Positions 50,569 through 58,767 of a DNA stretch of 64,000 bases are shown in pieces. This DNA comes from Flavobacterium sp. HSC-32F16 (GTDB taxonomy: Bacteria; Bacteroidota; Bacteroidia; Flavobacteriales; Flavobacteriaceae), in the NCBI RefSeq assembly GCF_024171645.1, contig NZ_JALKAC010000001.1, forward strand, positions 434,001-498,000, in the 5' to 3' direction. Numbering within the stretch: position 1 is the stretch's first letter; each line of letters opens with the position of its first letter. The position numbers were made by a program, and so were the translations under genes. The notes under the pieces were generated by a model. The model saw only the letters and a program-made list of their open reading frames with translations. It was not told where the DNA came from and did no database searches.

Positions 50569-50604
50569 GAGGTCAGTTTTTTATATAAAACTGACCTCTT
50601 TTTT
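50569..50604 (+). terminator. Strong terminator close to the next start codon
   Basis: A perfect 12-bp stem (GAGGTCAGTTTT with AAAACTGACCTC) and a 6-nt loop are followed by six T. It lies 100 bp after the YceI stop but only 20 bp before the ATG at 50625. It may end the YceI operon or control the next gene; an upstream TCATG-AAA-CATGA hairpin (near 50546-50558) adds structure. Confidence 0.88.
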
Positions 50605-50624
50605 CTAACTTCAACTCAAAATAA

Positions 50625-51032
50625 ATGATCTGCAAAAATTACGTTGTTACCGGAGAAGATGTAAATGATTTTATGGTGATGGAAAATGCTTCATATATTT
50701 CATATACTATTAGACTATTATATCATTTTTTGTTTCATAATGGATTTTCAAAACAGAAACTTTATACTTTGAATCTCGATTTACACGAAGGAAACCATGA
50801 ATTAATCTGCCACAAAGATTTAATGTTTACCGAACCTTTTTTTATTGAATTAAAACATTGTTATATAGATGATAAAATCAATATTAAAAGCTGTTTTTTC
50901 AACTTCAAAAACGAGTGTTGTGCCGAAGTTGTTAAAGAAGTAGAATGGTTTGATCCTCTTCGCAGAGAAATCATTGCAACACCCAAACAAATTTTAAAGC
51001 ATTTTAATTTAAATAATCATCGCACTTTTTAA
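50625..51032 (+). CDS. Hypothetical protein, possible hotdog-fold thioesterase relative
   Basis: The 135-residue cytoplasmic protein has a weak resemblance to acyl-ACP/acyl-CoA thioesterase-like hotdog domains: a long hydrophobic helix (SYTIRLLYHFLFHNGF), then strands ELKHCYIDDKINIKSCFFNF and CCAEVVKEVEWFD, ending ATPKQILKHFN. No catalytic Asp or Glu motif was clearly identified. The start lies 20 bp after a strong terminator, leaving little room for a separate promoter. It is followed after 88 bp by a VOC-family gene. Confidence 0.6.
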   Translation: MICKNYVVTGEDVNDFMVMENASYISYTIRLLYHFLFHNGFSKQKLYTLNLDLHEGNHELICHKDLMFTEPFFIELKHCYIDDKINIKSCFFNFKNECCAEVVKEVEWFDPLRREIIATPKQILKHFNLNNHRTF

Positions 51033-51119
51033 AGAACGTATACTTGCTGCATATTCTATTAAAGATTTTTTTTATATCTTATTCCCTTAAAGAATTTTTA
51101 ATTTTAGAAAGAACTATAA

Positions 51120-51578
51120 ATGGACTTAAAGTTTAGTCATATTGATATTTTAGTAAACGATTTGCAAACAGCCTGCGACTATTATGCAAAAATATTTAAT
51201 GCCGCAATTTCTAAAAAATTGGTCTGGCAGAGAGAAGATCTTCATGTTACCTATGCTATTGTAAAAACGGGTCAGGAACGCTTTATGCTCGTGCAGCCTT
51301 TTACCGGAAATCTAAAAAATCTATTAGACGCAAAAGGTGAAGGTACTATTTACCGCCATTGCTATTCTACTCCTGATATTGAATCAGCTTTTGACCAATT
51401 GATCGCATCCGGCGTTCAGCCAGAAGACGAAAATGGAAATGCATTATCAAAAGAAAAACTAAACTCCCCAAGCGGCGTTAAAATTATTTGGCTTCCAAAA
51501 CGATTTGGAGAATTCTCAATTGAAATACTCGAACAAGAAGGACTTGATCAATTTATGAATGAAGCATTTAAAAACTAA
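51120..51578 (+). CDS. VOC (glyoxalase/epimerase-type) family protein
   Basis: The 152-residue protein has the two-beta-alpha-beta-beta-beta layout of the vicinal oxygen chelate family: FSHIDILVNDLQTACDYYAKIFNA at the start, then a conserved-position His in IYRHCYSTPDIESAFDQLIASG, and Glu in FSIEILEQEG. The first His (SHIDIL), the central His and this Glu are plausible metal ligands, as in methylmalonyl-CoA epimerase or glyoxalase I. The substrate is unknown. It is followed by an A/T-rich terminator. Confidence 0.85.
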   Translation: MDLKFSHIDILVNDLQTACDYYAKIFNAAISKKLVWQREDLHVTYAIVKTGQERFMLVQPFTGNLKNLLDAKGEGTIYRHCYSTPDIESAFDQLIASGVQPEDENGNALSKEKLNSPSGVKIIWLPKRFGEFSIEILEQEGLDQFMNEAFKN

Positions 51579-51594
51579 TATACTTTTGTAAAAC

Positions 51595-51628
51595 AAAACG
51601 TTAAGATAAAAAATTAGCGTTTTTTTTA
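51595..51628 (+). terminator. Terminator after the VOC gene
   Basis: AAAACGTTAA pairs with TTAGCGTTTT (one G-T wobble) around a 9-nt A-rich loop, with eight T following, 16 bp after the VOC stop. Confidence 0.75.
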
Positions 51629-51713
51629 TGCCTTTCTGTACTCTTTAATGAGTATAAGTTGATTTTTTTTCTAGTTGCCAATACTATATTAAAGTAATAA
51701 TTCTTAAATAAAT

Positions 51714-51729
51714 CTAAGATATATCGTAA
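51714..51729. promoter_or_regulatory. ATATATCGTAA half-palindrome upstream of the GNAT gene
   Basis: CTAAGATATATCGTAA matches 14 of 16 positions of the perfect palindrome TTACGATATATCGTAA at 53422. It stands 38 bp upstream of the shared TTAATCTAGATTAA element. Confidence 0.45.
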
Positions 51730-51751
51730 ATTTAGAAACCTCAAAATTTTC

Positions 51752-51796
51752 TTAATCTAGATTAATCAACAGACTTGCGGGTCTTGCCTAAGTTTG
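51752..51796 (+). promoter_or_regulatory. Shared promoter: palindrome TTAATCTAGATTAA plus -7 box TAAGTTTG
   Basis: The perfect 14-bp palindrome (51752-51765) and the -7 box TAAGTTTG (51789-51796) are 37 bp apart, start to start. The same arrangement with one changed palindrome base and TAAATTTG occurs upstream of the glyoxalase/dioxygenase gene (53546-53590), also at 37 bp. Flanking words (TTTCTTAATC, GTAxAAGAAAT) are shared too. Confidence 0.7.
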
Positions 51797-51836
51797 TAAA
51801 AGAAATTTAACAACATCAAATTATAACTAAAATAAT

Positions 51837-52127
51837 ATGGAAACGATAAAACTAGAATTAAACGAAAAAAAACACGGCGCTTTTAATCTTTATGTTGATG
51901 GCAAAAAACAAGGCGAAATGACGGTAAGCATTAAACCTGATTTATTAACCGTTTACCACACAGGCGTTGAACCGGAAGCCGAAGGAAAAGGGTATGCAAA
52001 AAAACTTCTGGAAGAAATGGTATCTTATGTTCGTGCCAATAATTTAATGGTTTTACCGCTTTGTCCATACGTTCACGCGCAATTCAAAAAACATCCGGAC
52101 GAATATCAGGATATTTGGAAAAAATAA
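51837..52127 (+). CDS. Small GNAT-type N-acetyltransferase (YidJ-like)
   Basis: The 96-residue protein is of the short GNAT type: KHGAFNLYVDGKKQGEMTVSI, then HTGVEPEAEGKGYAKKLLEEMV, where the acetyl-CoA loop motif is GKGYAKKL, then LPLCPYVHAQFKKHPDEYQDIW. The YV..YFKKHP ending is typical. The substrate is unknown. It is controlled by a promoter shared in structure with the glyoxalase/dioxygenase gene at 53626, which places it in the same regulon. Confidence 0.88.
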   Translation: METIKLELNEKKHGAFNLYVDGKKQGEMTVSIKPDLLTVYHTGVEPEAEGKGYAKKLLEEMVSYVRANNLMVLPLCPYVHAQFKKHPDEYQDIWKK

Positions 52128-52134
52128 CTTTTGC

Positions 52135-52174
52135 TTTTAAACACATAGAAAAATAGGTTTCTATGTGTTTAAAA
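52135..52174. terminator. Bidirectional hairpin terminator
   Basis: A 17-bp perfect inverted repeat (left arm TTTTAAACACATAGAAA) with a short loop follows the GNAT stop codon by 7 bp. Confidence 0.85.
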
Positions 52175-52200
52175 TAACAGCCAGTCCAGATAGCTTTTTT

Positions 52201-52290
52201 TGCAACGAATTACAAATTTTCACGAATCAAAATAGGGATAATAAATTCGTGGCAAACCAATCTTTATAATCTGTGGCAGAAAATCACACG
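52201..52290. repeat. Dispersed-repeat relic with inverted words
   Basis: The stretch contains CAACGAATTACAAATTTTCACG, split here for length, and further on AATTCGTGGCAAACC and AATCTGTGGCAGAAAA. The words CACGAAT and ATTCGTG are inverted relative to each other. I recall this intergenic repeat type from flavobacterial genomes. It is noncoding and separates the GNAT gene from the MhqD-like hydrolase gene, for which no clear promoter was found. Confidence 0.45.
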
Positions 52291-52318
52291 CAACTTTCTA
52301 ATTTAAAAATATAACAAT

Positions 52319-52939
52319 ATGAATACAGAAATTTTAACCGACGGCGTTCCATTAAACGAAGCTAAAAAAGCTTTAATCATGATTCATGGTCGTGGTGCGG
52401 GCGCTCACGATATACTTTCAATTGCGAAACATCTTAAAGTTGATGGCTTTGCTTTGGTGGCACCGCAGGCAGAAAACAGAACCTGGTATCCGTATTCTTT
52501 TCTGGCACCGCTCGATGAAAACGAACCTTCTTTTTCAAAATCATTAGAAGCCATTCATCAGGTTGTGGTGGCAATTCAGCAAAACGGAATCGAAAAAGAG
52601 AATATTTACTTTCTTGGTTTTTCGCAGGGCGCTTGTCTGGCTTTAGAATTTACAGCCAGAAATGCAGCAAAATACGGAGGCGTTATCGCTTTTACAGGCG
52701 GACTTATTGGAGATAAAGTATATGAAGATCATTATAACGGAAACTTCGAAAACACTCCAATTTTCATCGGAACAAGCGATCCTGATTTTCATGTTCCGGT
52801 TGAAAGAGTAAACGAATCTGAAACGCTTCTGACAAAATTGGGTGCAGATGTTACTAAAAAAATCTATCCAAATATGGGACATACCATAAGTCAGGACGAA
52901 GTCGATTGTGCAAATGCATTAATTTTCAATAAAAAATAA
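52319..52939 (+). CDS. MhqD-like phospholipase/carboxylesterase-family hydrolase
   Basis: The 206-residue alpha/beta hydrolase has MIHGRGAGAHDIL, PQAENRTWYPYSFLAP, nucleophile elbow GFSQGACLAL, acid in GTSDPDFHVP and His in NMGHTISQDE. It matches the MhqD branch, which in Bacillus is induced with the dioxygenase MhqO by quinones and hydroquinones. An MhqO-like gene lies at 53626 and a cupin gene overlaps its stop (TAATG), so the three are likely linked functionally. The exact substrate in that pathway is not known to me. Confidence 0.9.
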   Translation: MNTEILTDGVPLNEAKKALIMIHGRGAGAHDILSIAKHLKVDGFALVAPQAENRTWYPYSFLAPLDENEPSFSKSLEAIHQVVVAIQQNGIEKENIYFLGFSQGACLALEFTARNAAKYGGVIAFTGGLIGDKVYEDHYNGNFENTPIFIGTSDPDFHVPVERVNESETLLTKLGADVTKKIYPNMGHTISQDEVDCANALIFNKK

Positions 52940-53289
52940 TGATTACCATAACGCGGGTTTACAGCGATACCAACGGCGAAAGTCACTTTGAAGACTTCGA
53001 AGTTCCGTTAAAAAACAATGGCGATATCGGTTTTTTATCTGATGATGAACCGGTAAAATCTATCGTTTTCAGAGAAGTTAAACCTTCTTACGATTATGAT
53101 TTTCACAATGCACCAGACCGTCAATATATTGTTTTACTGGAAGGCGGTGTAGAAATCGAAACTTCTCTTGGAGAAAAAAGAAAATTTGAAACAGGATCTA
53201 TTCTCTTGGTTGAAGACACTACAGGAAAAGGACACAAAACCAAAAATATCGAACCCAGACTTCGAAAATCAATATTCATAAAATTATAA
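52939..53289 (+). CDS. Cupin-fold protein
   Basis: The 116-residue cytoplasmic cupin has DFHNAPDRQYIVLLEGGVEIETSLG, then FETGSILLVEDTTGKGHKTKN. The His residues in FHNAP and KGHK are candidate metal ligands. The start codon overlaps the MhqD-like stop by one base (TAATG), so translation is coupled. It is a cytoplasmic relative of the secreted cupin at 30317-30787, with the same motif order but no signal peptide. It may act on a ring-cleavage product or bind the inducer. Confidence 0.85.
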   Translation: MITITRVYSDTNGESHFEDFEVPLKNNGDIGFLSDDEPVKSIVFREVKPSYDYDFHNAPDRQYIVLLEGGVEIETSLGEKRKFETGSILLVEDTTGKGHKTKNIEPRLRKSIFIKL

Positions 53290-53421
53290 ACAGCCGGCAT
53301 TATGTCGGCTTTTTTATTTGCCAATATTTCGCTTGGTATTATGCTTTGCTTATAGAATTTTAAGAAATAATCGACATTGGATTATATCCATTTTCTAAAT
53401 AAAACAGCTTCGTTCATCAAA

Positions 53422-53437
53422 TTACGATATATCGTAA
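53422..53437. promoter_or_regulatory. Perfect 16-bp palindrome TTACGATATATCGTAA
   Basis: A perfect palindrome, followed by a further half-like word ATCGTAAAC (about 53440-53448). Its core ACGATATATCGT is identical to that at 10704-10719 and nearly so at 51714-51729. MarR- and HxlR-type regulators that control quinone-response genes bind dyads of this size. Confidence 0.6.
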
Positions 53438-53545
53438 AATCGTAAACTTTAAAATACAATCAAAACACTTGTTATCAATAACTTGACACACTTGGAATGC
53501 TATTTGGTTATGAAGTTGTGAATAACAAAAGAGGTTTTTATTTCT

Positions 53546-53590
53546 TAATCTAGGTTAATCGATTTAGAGCGATAACGGATGTAAATTTGT
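53546..53590 (+). promoter_or_regulatory. Shared promoter: TTAATCTAGGTTAA plus -7 box TAAATTTG
   Basis: The palindrome-like TTAATCTAGGTTAA (53546-53559) and TAAATTTG (53583-53590) reproduce the GNAT promoter arrangement with exactly the same 37-bp spacing. The -7 box is 35 bp upstream of the start codon at 53626. Confidence 0.7.
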
Positions 53591-53625
53591 ATAAGAAATC
53601 AATAACAATTTAATAGTACAATACC

Positions 53626-54564
53626 ATGGAAAATAAAATTTTAGGCTTACACCATATTACTGCAATTGCAGGTGACGCTAAAAGAAACTTCAACTTTTAT
53701 TCAAATATTTTAGGATTACGTTTCATAAAAAAAACAGTGAATTTTGACGATCCGGGAACTTACCATTTTTACTTTGGTGATGAAGTTGGAAGTGCAGGAA
53801 CAATCCTAACTTTTTTCCCTTGGGGAGAAGGAATTCAGCAAGGAAGAAAAGGTTCTGGAATGGCAACCGAAATTGGATATTCTGTTCCTAAAGGAAGTTT
53901 GGATTTTTGGCAGGAACGTTTTGAAAAATACAATGTAATTTACAACAAACCGTCTGAAAAATTCGGAGAAAAATACCTTACTTTCTTAGATCCCGATGGT
54001 TTAAAATTAGAATTAATCGAATCTAAAACCGACGATAACAGAAAAGGCTGGGAAACTGATGAAGTAAAAGCAGATGCGGCTACAAAAGGTTTTCATAACA
54101 TTACTTTGACTTTAAACGATATTAAACCAACTGCAGCTGTTTTAACTGAAATATTTGGTTACAAATTAATTGATCAGGATGTAAACCGTTACCGTTATGC
54201 TACAGATGCTGTAGAAAACGCTGCAATTGTTGACTTAGTAGAATTGGCTGATGAAAAATGCGGTTTAAACGCAAATGGAACTGTTCACCATGTGGCTTTC
54301 CGTGTAAAAAATGACGAAATTTTAATGCACTTCCGTGAAAAAGTCGAAGAATACGGATTGTCAATTACACCACAGATAGACAGACAATATTTCCACTCTT
54401 TGTATTTTAGAGAACCAGGAGGTGTTTTATTTGAAATTGCTACTGATAATCCCGGATTTACAGTAGATGAAAGCTTAGAAGAATTAGGCCAGAACTTAAA
54501 ACTTCCTGCTCAATACGAATCTCAGAGAGCGGCTATTGAAAAACATTTGGTTAAAATTAATTAA
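53626..54564 (+). CDS. MhqO-like ring-cleaving dioxygenase (VOC family)
   Basis: The 312-residue protein has two tandem vicinal-oxygen-chelate modules. The first starts LGLHHITAIAGDAKRNFNFYSNILGLRF with the metal His in LHHIT. The second starts KGFHNITLTLNDIKPTAAVLTEIFGY and continues to VHHVAFRV and YFREPGGVLFEIATDNPGF, supplying His and Glu. This is the MhqO/glyoxalase-type extradiol dioxygenase pattern, associated with hydroquinone and catechol detoxification. The MhqD-like hydrolase lies upstream. It shares a promoter architecture with the GNAT gene at 51837. Confidence 0.92.
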   Translation: MENKILGLHHITAIAGDAKRNFNFYSNILGLRFIKKTVNFDDPGTYHFYFGDEVGSAGTILTFFPWGEGIQQGRKGSGMATEIGYSVPKGSLDFWQERFEKYNVIYNKPSEKFGEKYLTFLDPDGLKLELIESKTDDNRKGWETDEVKADAATKGFHNITLTLNDIKPTAAVLTEIFGYKLIDQDVNRYRYATDAVENAAIVDLVELADEKCGLNANGTVHHVAFRVKNDEILMHFREKVEEYGLSITPQIDRQYFHSLYFREPGGVLFEIATDNPGFTVDESLEELGQNLKLPAQYESQRAAIEKHLVKIN

Positions 54565-54576
54565 TCAAAAACATAC

Positions 54577-54676
54577 AGGCAGCAAATGGAAACATAAAAA
54601 AGAGTATTTTTATTACAAGAAATTGACAGTCAATATCTTGAAATCAATTTAACTTTCATATTTTCATTTGCTGCCT
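54577..54676. repeat. Long-range inverted repeat between MhqO-like and GAPDH genes
   Basis: AGGCAGCAAATG (54577-54588) is perfectly complementary to CATTTGCTGCCT (54665-54676) with a few more mismatched pairs inside. Within the loop, CAAGA-AA-TTGAC-A-GTCAA-TA-TCTTG (about 54618-54642) makes a second hairpin. A T tract follows at 54679. It can serve as a terminator after the 54564 stop, though the two-stem shape is unusual for one. Confidence 0.55.
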
Positions 54677-54720
54677 AATTTTTTTCTAAAATAAGTAAAC
54701 CATAAAAAACAATATATATC

Positions 54721-55722
54721 ATGGCAAAAATAGCATTATACGGTTTTGGCCGAATTGGGAGACAATTTCTTCGTATCGCCTTAAAAAACAATCTTTTTGT
54801 TCCTGAAGTCATTGCTGACATTCAAGATATAGATCTGCTCGGAGCACTTTTCAGCGTCGACTCTAACTACGGAAGATGGCACGAAGAAGTAAAAACGGCA
54901 GATGAAAATTTTAGTATTGGTGACAGAAAAATTCCATACAAAAACTCTAAACTGGAGATTCCGGATTGGAAAGCTTTAGGCGTTGATTTGGTTGTAGATT
55001 GCACCGGGCGTGCCACGAATAGAGAAAATGCGCAAAAACACATCGACAAAGGGGCAAAATACGTTTTGGTAAGCGCGCCAAGTAAATCTCTTGCAGATTG
55101 TGATGCCGTACTTTTAAAAGGTATTAATCTGGATGAATTTGATGCCGATAACCATAAAATAATCAGTATGGGAAGTTGTACAACTAATGCATTAGCGGCA
55201 GTTGTAAAAGTAATTAAAGAGAATTTTGGTATTGAATACGGTCTATTTTCAACGGTTCACTCCTACACTAACACACAATCTTTGACCGATCAGCCAATGA
55301 AAGACAGACGTGATTCGTGGGCTGCGGCAGAAAATATAATTCCGTCATCATCCGGAGCGGCAAAAGCATTGCAGTTTATTTGGAGTGATTTAAAAATTAC
55401 CGGAAAAGCCTATAGAGTTCCAACCAAAACCGGAAGTATTGCCGAATTGAATTTGGTTACAACCAAAGATTGTTCTGTAGAAGAAGTAAACGATGCTTTT
55501 AGAAAAGCGGCAAAAGAAGGTTCTTTAAAAGGTGTTTTAGATGTTTTGGAAGAACAATGGAGTTCTGCCAGGATTGTAGCCGATCCGCACTCTTCTATTA
55601 TCGATTTACCGCTTACGACTAAAGAGGGAAACTTACTTTCTGTAGCGGCATGGTATGATAATGAATGGGGATTTGCAAACCGACTTGCAGAAGTCGCTCA
55701 ATATATAGCGGCAAAAATCTAA
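54721..55722 (+). CDS. Glyceraldehyde-3-phosphate dehydrogenase-type protein
   Basis: The 333-residue enzyme has an N-terminal Rossmann fold (IALYGFGRIGRQFLR, 4-18), catalytic Cys153 in SMGSCTTNALAAV, the partner His in STVHSYTNTQSLTD and the C-terminal SVAAWYDNEWGFANRL. It oxidises a phosphorylated aldehyde with NAD(P)+. The cofactor region (IADIQDIDLLGALFSVDSNYGRW) differs from the usual INDLxDxxxLAHLLKYDSxHG, so it may be a second isozyme or an Epd/GapB-like form. It has its own terminator. Confidence 0.9.
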   Translation: MAKIALYGFGRIGRQFLRIALKNNLFVPEVIADIQDIDLLGALFSVDSNYGRWHEEVKTADENFSIGDRKIPYKNSKLEIPDWKALGVDLVVDCTGRATNRENAQKHIDKGAKYVLVSAPSKSLADCDAVLLKGINLDEFDADNHKIISMGSCTTNALAAVVKVIKENFGIEYGLFSTVHSYTNTQSLTDQPMKDRRDSWAAAENIIPSSSGAAKALQFIWSDLKITGKAYRVPTKTGSIAELNLVTTKDCSVEEVNDAFRKAAKEGSLKGVLDVLEEQWSSARIVADPHSSIIDLPLTTKEGNLLSVAAWYDNEWGFANRLAEVAQYIAAKI

Positions 55723-55735
55723 ATTGTAATATGAT

Positions 55736-55768
55736 AAAAAAGCTGTCTAATTTTTAGACGGCTTTTTA
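55736..55768 (+). terminator. Rho-independent terminator after GAPDH
   Basis: AAAGCTGTCTAA pairs with TTAGACGGCTTT (one G-T wobble) with a short T loop and a following T tract, 14 bp beyond the stop. Confidence 0.88.
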
Positions 55769-55840
55769 ACTTTTACTTATGACCAAAAACGACATAGAAA
55801 TACTACCTTTTATTTCTATTTAATTTTATACATCTTCACT

Positions 55841-58615
55841 ATGCAAAACGACATTTACCAGATTAAAAAAGTATTACAAACGGCAGGCAGAGAGTTTTCG
55901 TACTACAGTCTTGCTGAAATGCAGAAGCAGGGATATGAAATCGAAAAAATGCCATTTTCTATCCGAATCCTTTTAGAAAATGTACTGCGAAATTTTGATG
56001 ATTTTGCCATTACAAAAGAAAACATTGAAACCATATTAAACTGGAAACCAGAAGCTTCAGATAAAGATATTCCGTTTAAACCAGCAAGGGTTCTTATGCA
56101 GGATTTTACAGGTGTTCCGGCTGTGGTTGATATTGCTTCGCTTCGCGCGGAAGCAGCGAGAAGAGGAAAAAATCCCGATGCCATAAATCCGCTTATTCCT
56201 GTAGATTTAGTTGTAGACCATTCTGTACAAGTAGATTATTTTGGAACAGAATACTCCTATCAGCGAAATATGGACGAAGAATACAAACGTAACAGCGAAC
56301 GTTATCAGTTTTTGAAATGGGCGCAGGAATCTTTTACTAATTTTAGCGTCGTACCGCCCGGAATGGGAATCTGTCATCAGGTAAATCTTGAATATCTTTC
56401 TAAAGGTGTAATTGAACGCAGCGGCGAAGTTTTTCCGGATACTCTGGTAGGAACTGACAGTCATACGCCAATGGTTAACGGAATTGGCGTAATTGCCTGG
56501 GGTGTGGGAGGAATTGAAGCCGAAGCCGCAATTCTGGGTCAGCCTATTTATTTTATTATGCCCGAAGTTATCGGACTTAAACTTACGGGAAAAATACCAT
56601 TGGGTTCTACTTCAACAGATATGGTATTGACAATTGCAGAACTGCTTCGAAAATACGGCGTTGTGGGAAAATTTGTAGAAGTTTTTGGACCCGGACTTGA
56701 TAATTTAAGTGTTCCGGATCGTGCTACAATTGGAAATATGTCCCCTGAATTTGGTTGTACAGTAACCTACTTCCCTACTGATGAAAAGACTTTGGAATAT
56801 ATGAGACTCAGCGGCAGAACTGAAGAGCAGATTCATTTAGTTGAAGATTACTGCAAAGCCAATATGTTGTGGAGAAAAGGAGATGAAGGTATTACTTATA
56901 CTGATGTTCTGGAACTTGATCTTTCTTCTATAGAACCTGTAATTGCCGGCCCAAAAAGACCGCAGGACAAAATTCTGCTTAAAAATCTTCAGCCTGCTTT
57001 TGTGGATGCCTTAGATAAAAACTTTGGCAGAAAATATAAAAAAGCAGCCAAACAAATTACAACTTGGTTTGCAGAAGGAGGTTCACAACCTATAAATGAC
57101 AGTAAACCCGTTCCAGATGAAGTTCAGGTTGATCCAAAGACAGAAAACGGCAGTAAAAGCGTGGTTGTAACCATTGGTTCTGAACAATTTACACTTTCAG
57201 ATGGTTCAATTGGTATTGCGGCTATTACTTCGTGTACCAATACTTCTAATCCGTACCTGATGATTGGTGCTGGTTTAATTGCGAAAAAAGCCAGAGAAAA
57301 AGGAATTAATATAAAACCGTGGGTCAAAACATCACTCGCTCCGGGTTCAAAAGTTGTAACTGATTATTTGATTAAAGCTGATTTATTGAAAGATCTTGAA
57401 GCTTTAAAATTTCATGTCGTGGGTTATGGATGTACTTCATGTATTGGAAACTCAGGCCCGCTTCCTCCGCATATAGCAAAAGCAGCAGATGAAAACGATT
57501 TGGTTCTTACTTCTGTACTTTCGGGAAATAGAAATTTTGAAGCCAGAATTCATCCGCAGATAAAAATGAACTTTTTAATGTCGCCAATGCTTGTTGTTAT
57601 TTTTGCTATTGCCGGAAGAGTCGATTTAGACATTATAAATGAACCTCTTGCTTATGATTCTAATCTGCTTCCTGTATATCTTAAAGATTTATGGCCGGAG
57701 GATGACGAAATCAGCAAACTATTAAGCGAAGTACTGACGCCGGCACAATTCAAATCCAGCTATTCCACAATATTTGAAGGCAATGAAATATGGCAGCAGC
57801 TTGAGATTACGAATGAAAAAATTTACCGTTGGGATGACAACTCCACTTATATCAAAGAAGCTCCGTTTTTTAAAGATCTTCCAGATCATCCAAAGGCACT
57901 TCAGGATATTACCAATGCCCGTACATTATTAGTTTTAGGAGACAGTGTAACTACAGATCATATTTCGCCTGCCGGATCGTTTAAAGAAAACTCCGCAGCG
58001 GGAAGTTATTTGTTAAGCCGAGGTGTTGAAAAAAATGATTTCAATTCGTATGGATCGCGCCGTGGCCATGATGAAGTAATGATTAGAGGAACTTTTGCCA
58101 ATGTTCGTATCAAAAATGGATTGGCAAAACAGGAAGGCGGTTTTACAACGCATCTTCCAACGGGAGAAGAAATGAGTATTTACGAGGCTTCAGTTAAATA
58201 TAAAGAAACACAAACTCCTTTAATTATTCTGGCCGGAAAAGAATACGGAAGCGGCTCATCGAGAGACTGGGCGGCTAAAGGAACTTTCCTGCTTGGTGTA
58301 AAAGCGGTTCTGGCAGAAAGCTATGAGAGAATTCACCGAAGTAATTTGGTTGGAATGGGCGTTTTACCATTACAATATAAAAGTGGTGAAAATGCAGCAA
58401 GTTTAGGACTTACCGGAAGAGAAACTTTTAGCATAACCGGAATTGCAGAGAATATTAAACCTTTGAAAGAATTATCAATTACAGCCGTTAAAGAGAATGG
58501 CGAAATATTTAATTTTACTGCAATAGCAAGACTGGACTCGCAGATTGAAATAGAATATTATAAAAATGACGGAATTCTTCAATACGTTTTAAGACAGTTT
58601 CTTCAAAAATCATAA
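55841..58615 (+). CDS. acnA: Aconitate hydratase A
   Basis: The 924-residue aconitase of the AcnA/IRP type converts citrate to isocitrate in the TCA cycle. The [4Fe-4S] cysteines are Cys465 (SCTNTS), Cys531 and Cys534 (GYGCTSCIGNSGPLPP). Substrate-site motifs include VGTDSHTPMVNG, VLGDSVTTDHISPAG, NSYGSRRGHDEVM and GKEYGSGSSRDWAAKG, the last being the mobile domain. Full length. It is a single gene with its own terminator. Flavobacteria often carry AcnB as well, so this may be a second or stress-stable form. Confidence 0.97.
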   Translation: MQNDIYQIKKVLQTAGREFSYYSLAEMQKQGYEIEKMPFSIRILLENVLRNFDDFAITKENIETILNWKPEASDKDIPFKPARVLMQDFTGVPAVVDIASLRAEAARRGKNPDAINPLIPVDLVVDHSVQVDYFGTEYSYQRNMDEEYKRNSERYQFLKWAQESFTNFSVVPPGMGICHQVNLEYLSKGVIERSGEVFPDTLVGTDSHTPMVNGIGVIAWGVGGIEAEAAILGQPIYFIMPEVIGLKLTGKIPLGSTSTDMVLTIAELLRKYGVVGKFVEVFGPGLDNLSVPDRATIGNMSPEFGCTVTYFPTDEKTLEYMRLSGRTEEQIHLVEDYCKANMLWRKGDEGITYTDVLELDLSSIEPVIAGPKRPQDKILLKNLQPAFVDALDKNFGRKYKKAAKQITTWFAEGGSQPINDSKPVPDEVQVDPKTENGSKSVVVTIGSEQFTLSDGSIGIAAITSCTNTSNPYLMIGAGLIAKKAREKGINIKPWVKTSLAPGSKVVTDYLIKADLLKDLEALKFHVVGYGCTSCIGNSGPLPPHIAKAADENDLVLTSVLSGNRNFEARIHPQIKMNFLMSPMLVVIFAIAGRVDLDIINEPLAYDSNLLPVYLKDLWPEDDEISKLLSEVLTPAQFKSSYSTIFEGNEIWQQLEITNEKIYRWDDNSTYIKEAPFFKDLPDHPKALQDITNARTLLVLGDSVTTDHISPAGSFKENSAAGSYLLSRGVEKNDFNSYGSRRGHDEVMIRGTFANVRIKNGLAKQEGGFTTHLPTGEEMSIYEASVKYKETQTPLIILAGKEYGSGSSRDWAAKGTFLLGVKAVLAESYERIHRSNLVGMGVLPLQYKSGENAASLGLTGRETFSITGIAENIKPLKELSITAVKENGEIFNFTAIARLDSQIEIEYYKNDGILQYVLRQFLQKS

Positions 58616-58637
58616 AAAACAAGAATGTAATATATAC

Positions 58638-58668
58638 AAAAAAGGGTCTTTCTATAAGACCCTTTTTT
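58638..58668. terminator. Bidirectional terminator between convergent genes
   Basis: A perfect 13-bp stem (AAAAAAGGGTCTT with AAGACCCTTTTTT) and a 5-nt loop lie between acnA and the minus-strand DUF3347-like gene. A and T runs flank both sides. Confidence 0.92.
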
Positions 58669-58767
58669 AGTAATTAAAATGACTGTAATATATCATTTTA
58701 TATGAAACGACAAATACGGCCCCTTTTCAGAATACCGTATTTATCAAACTAATTCAAATTAAAAAAA

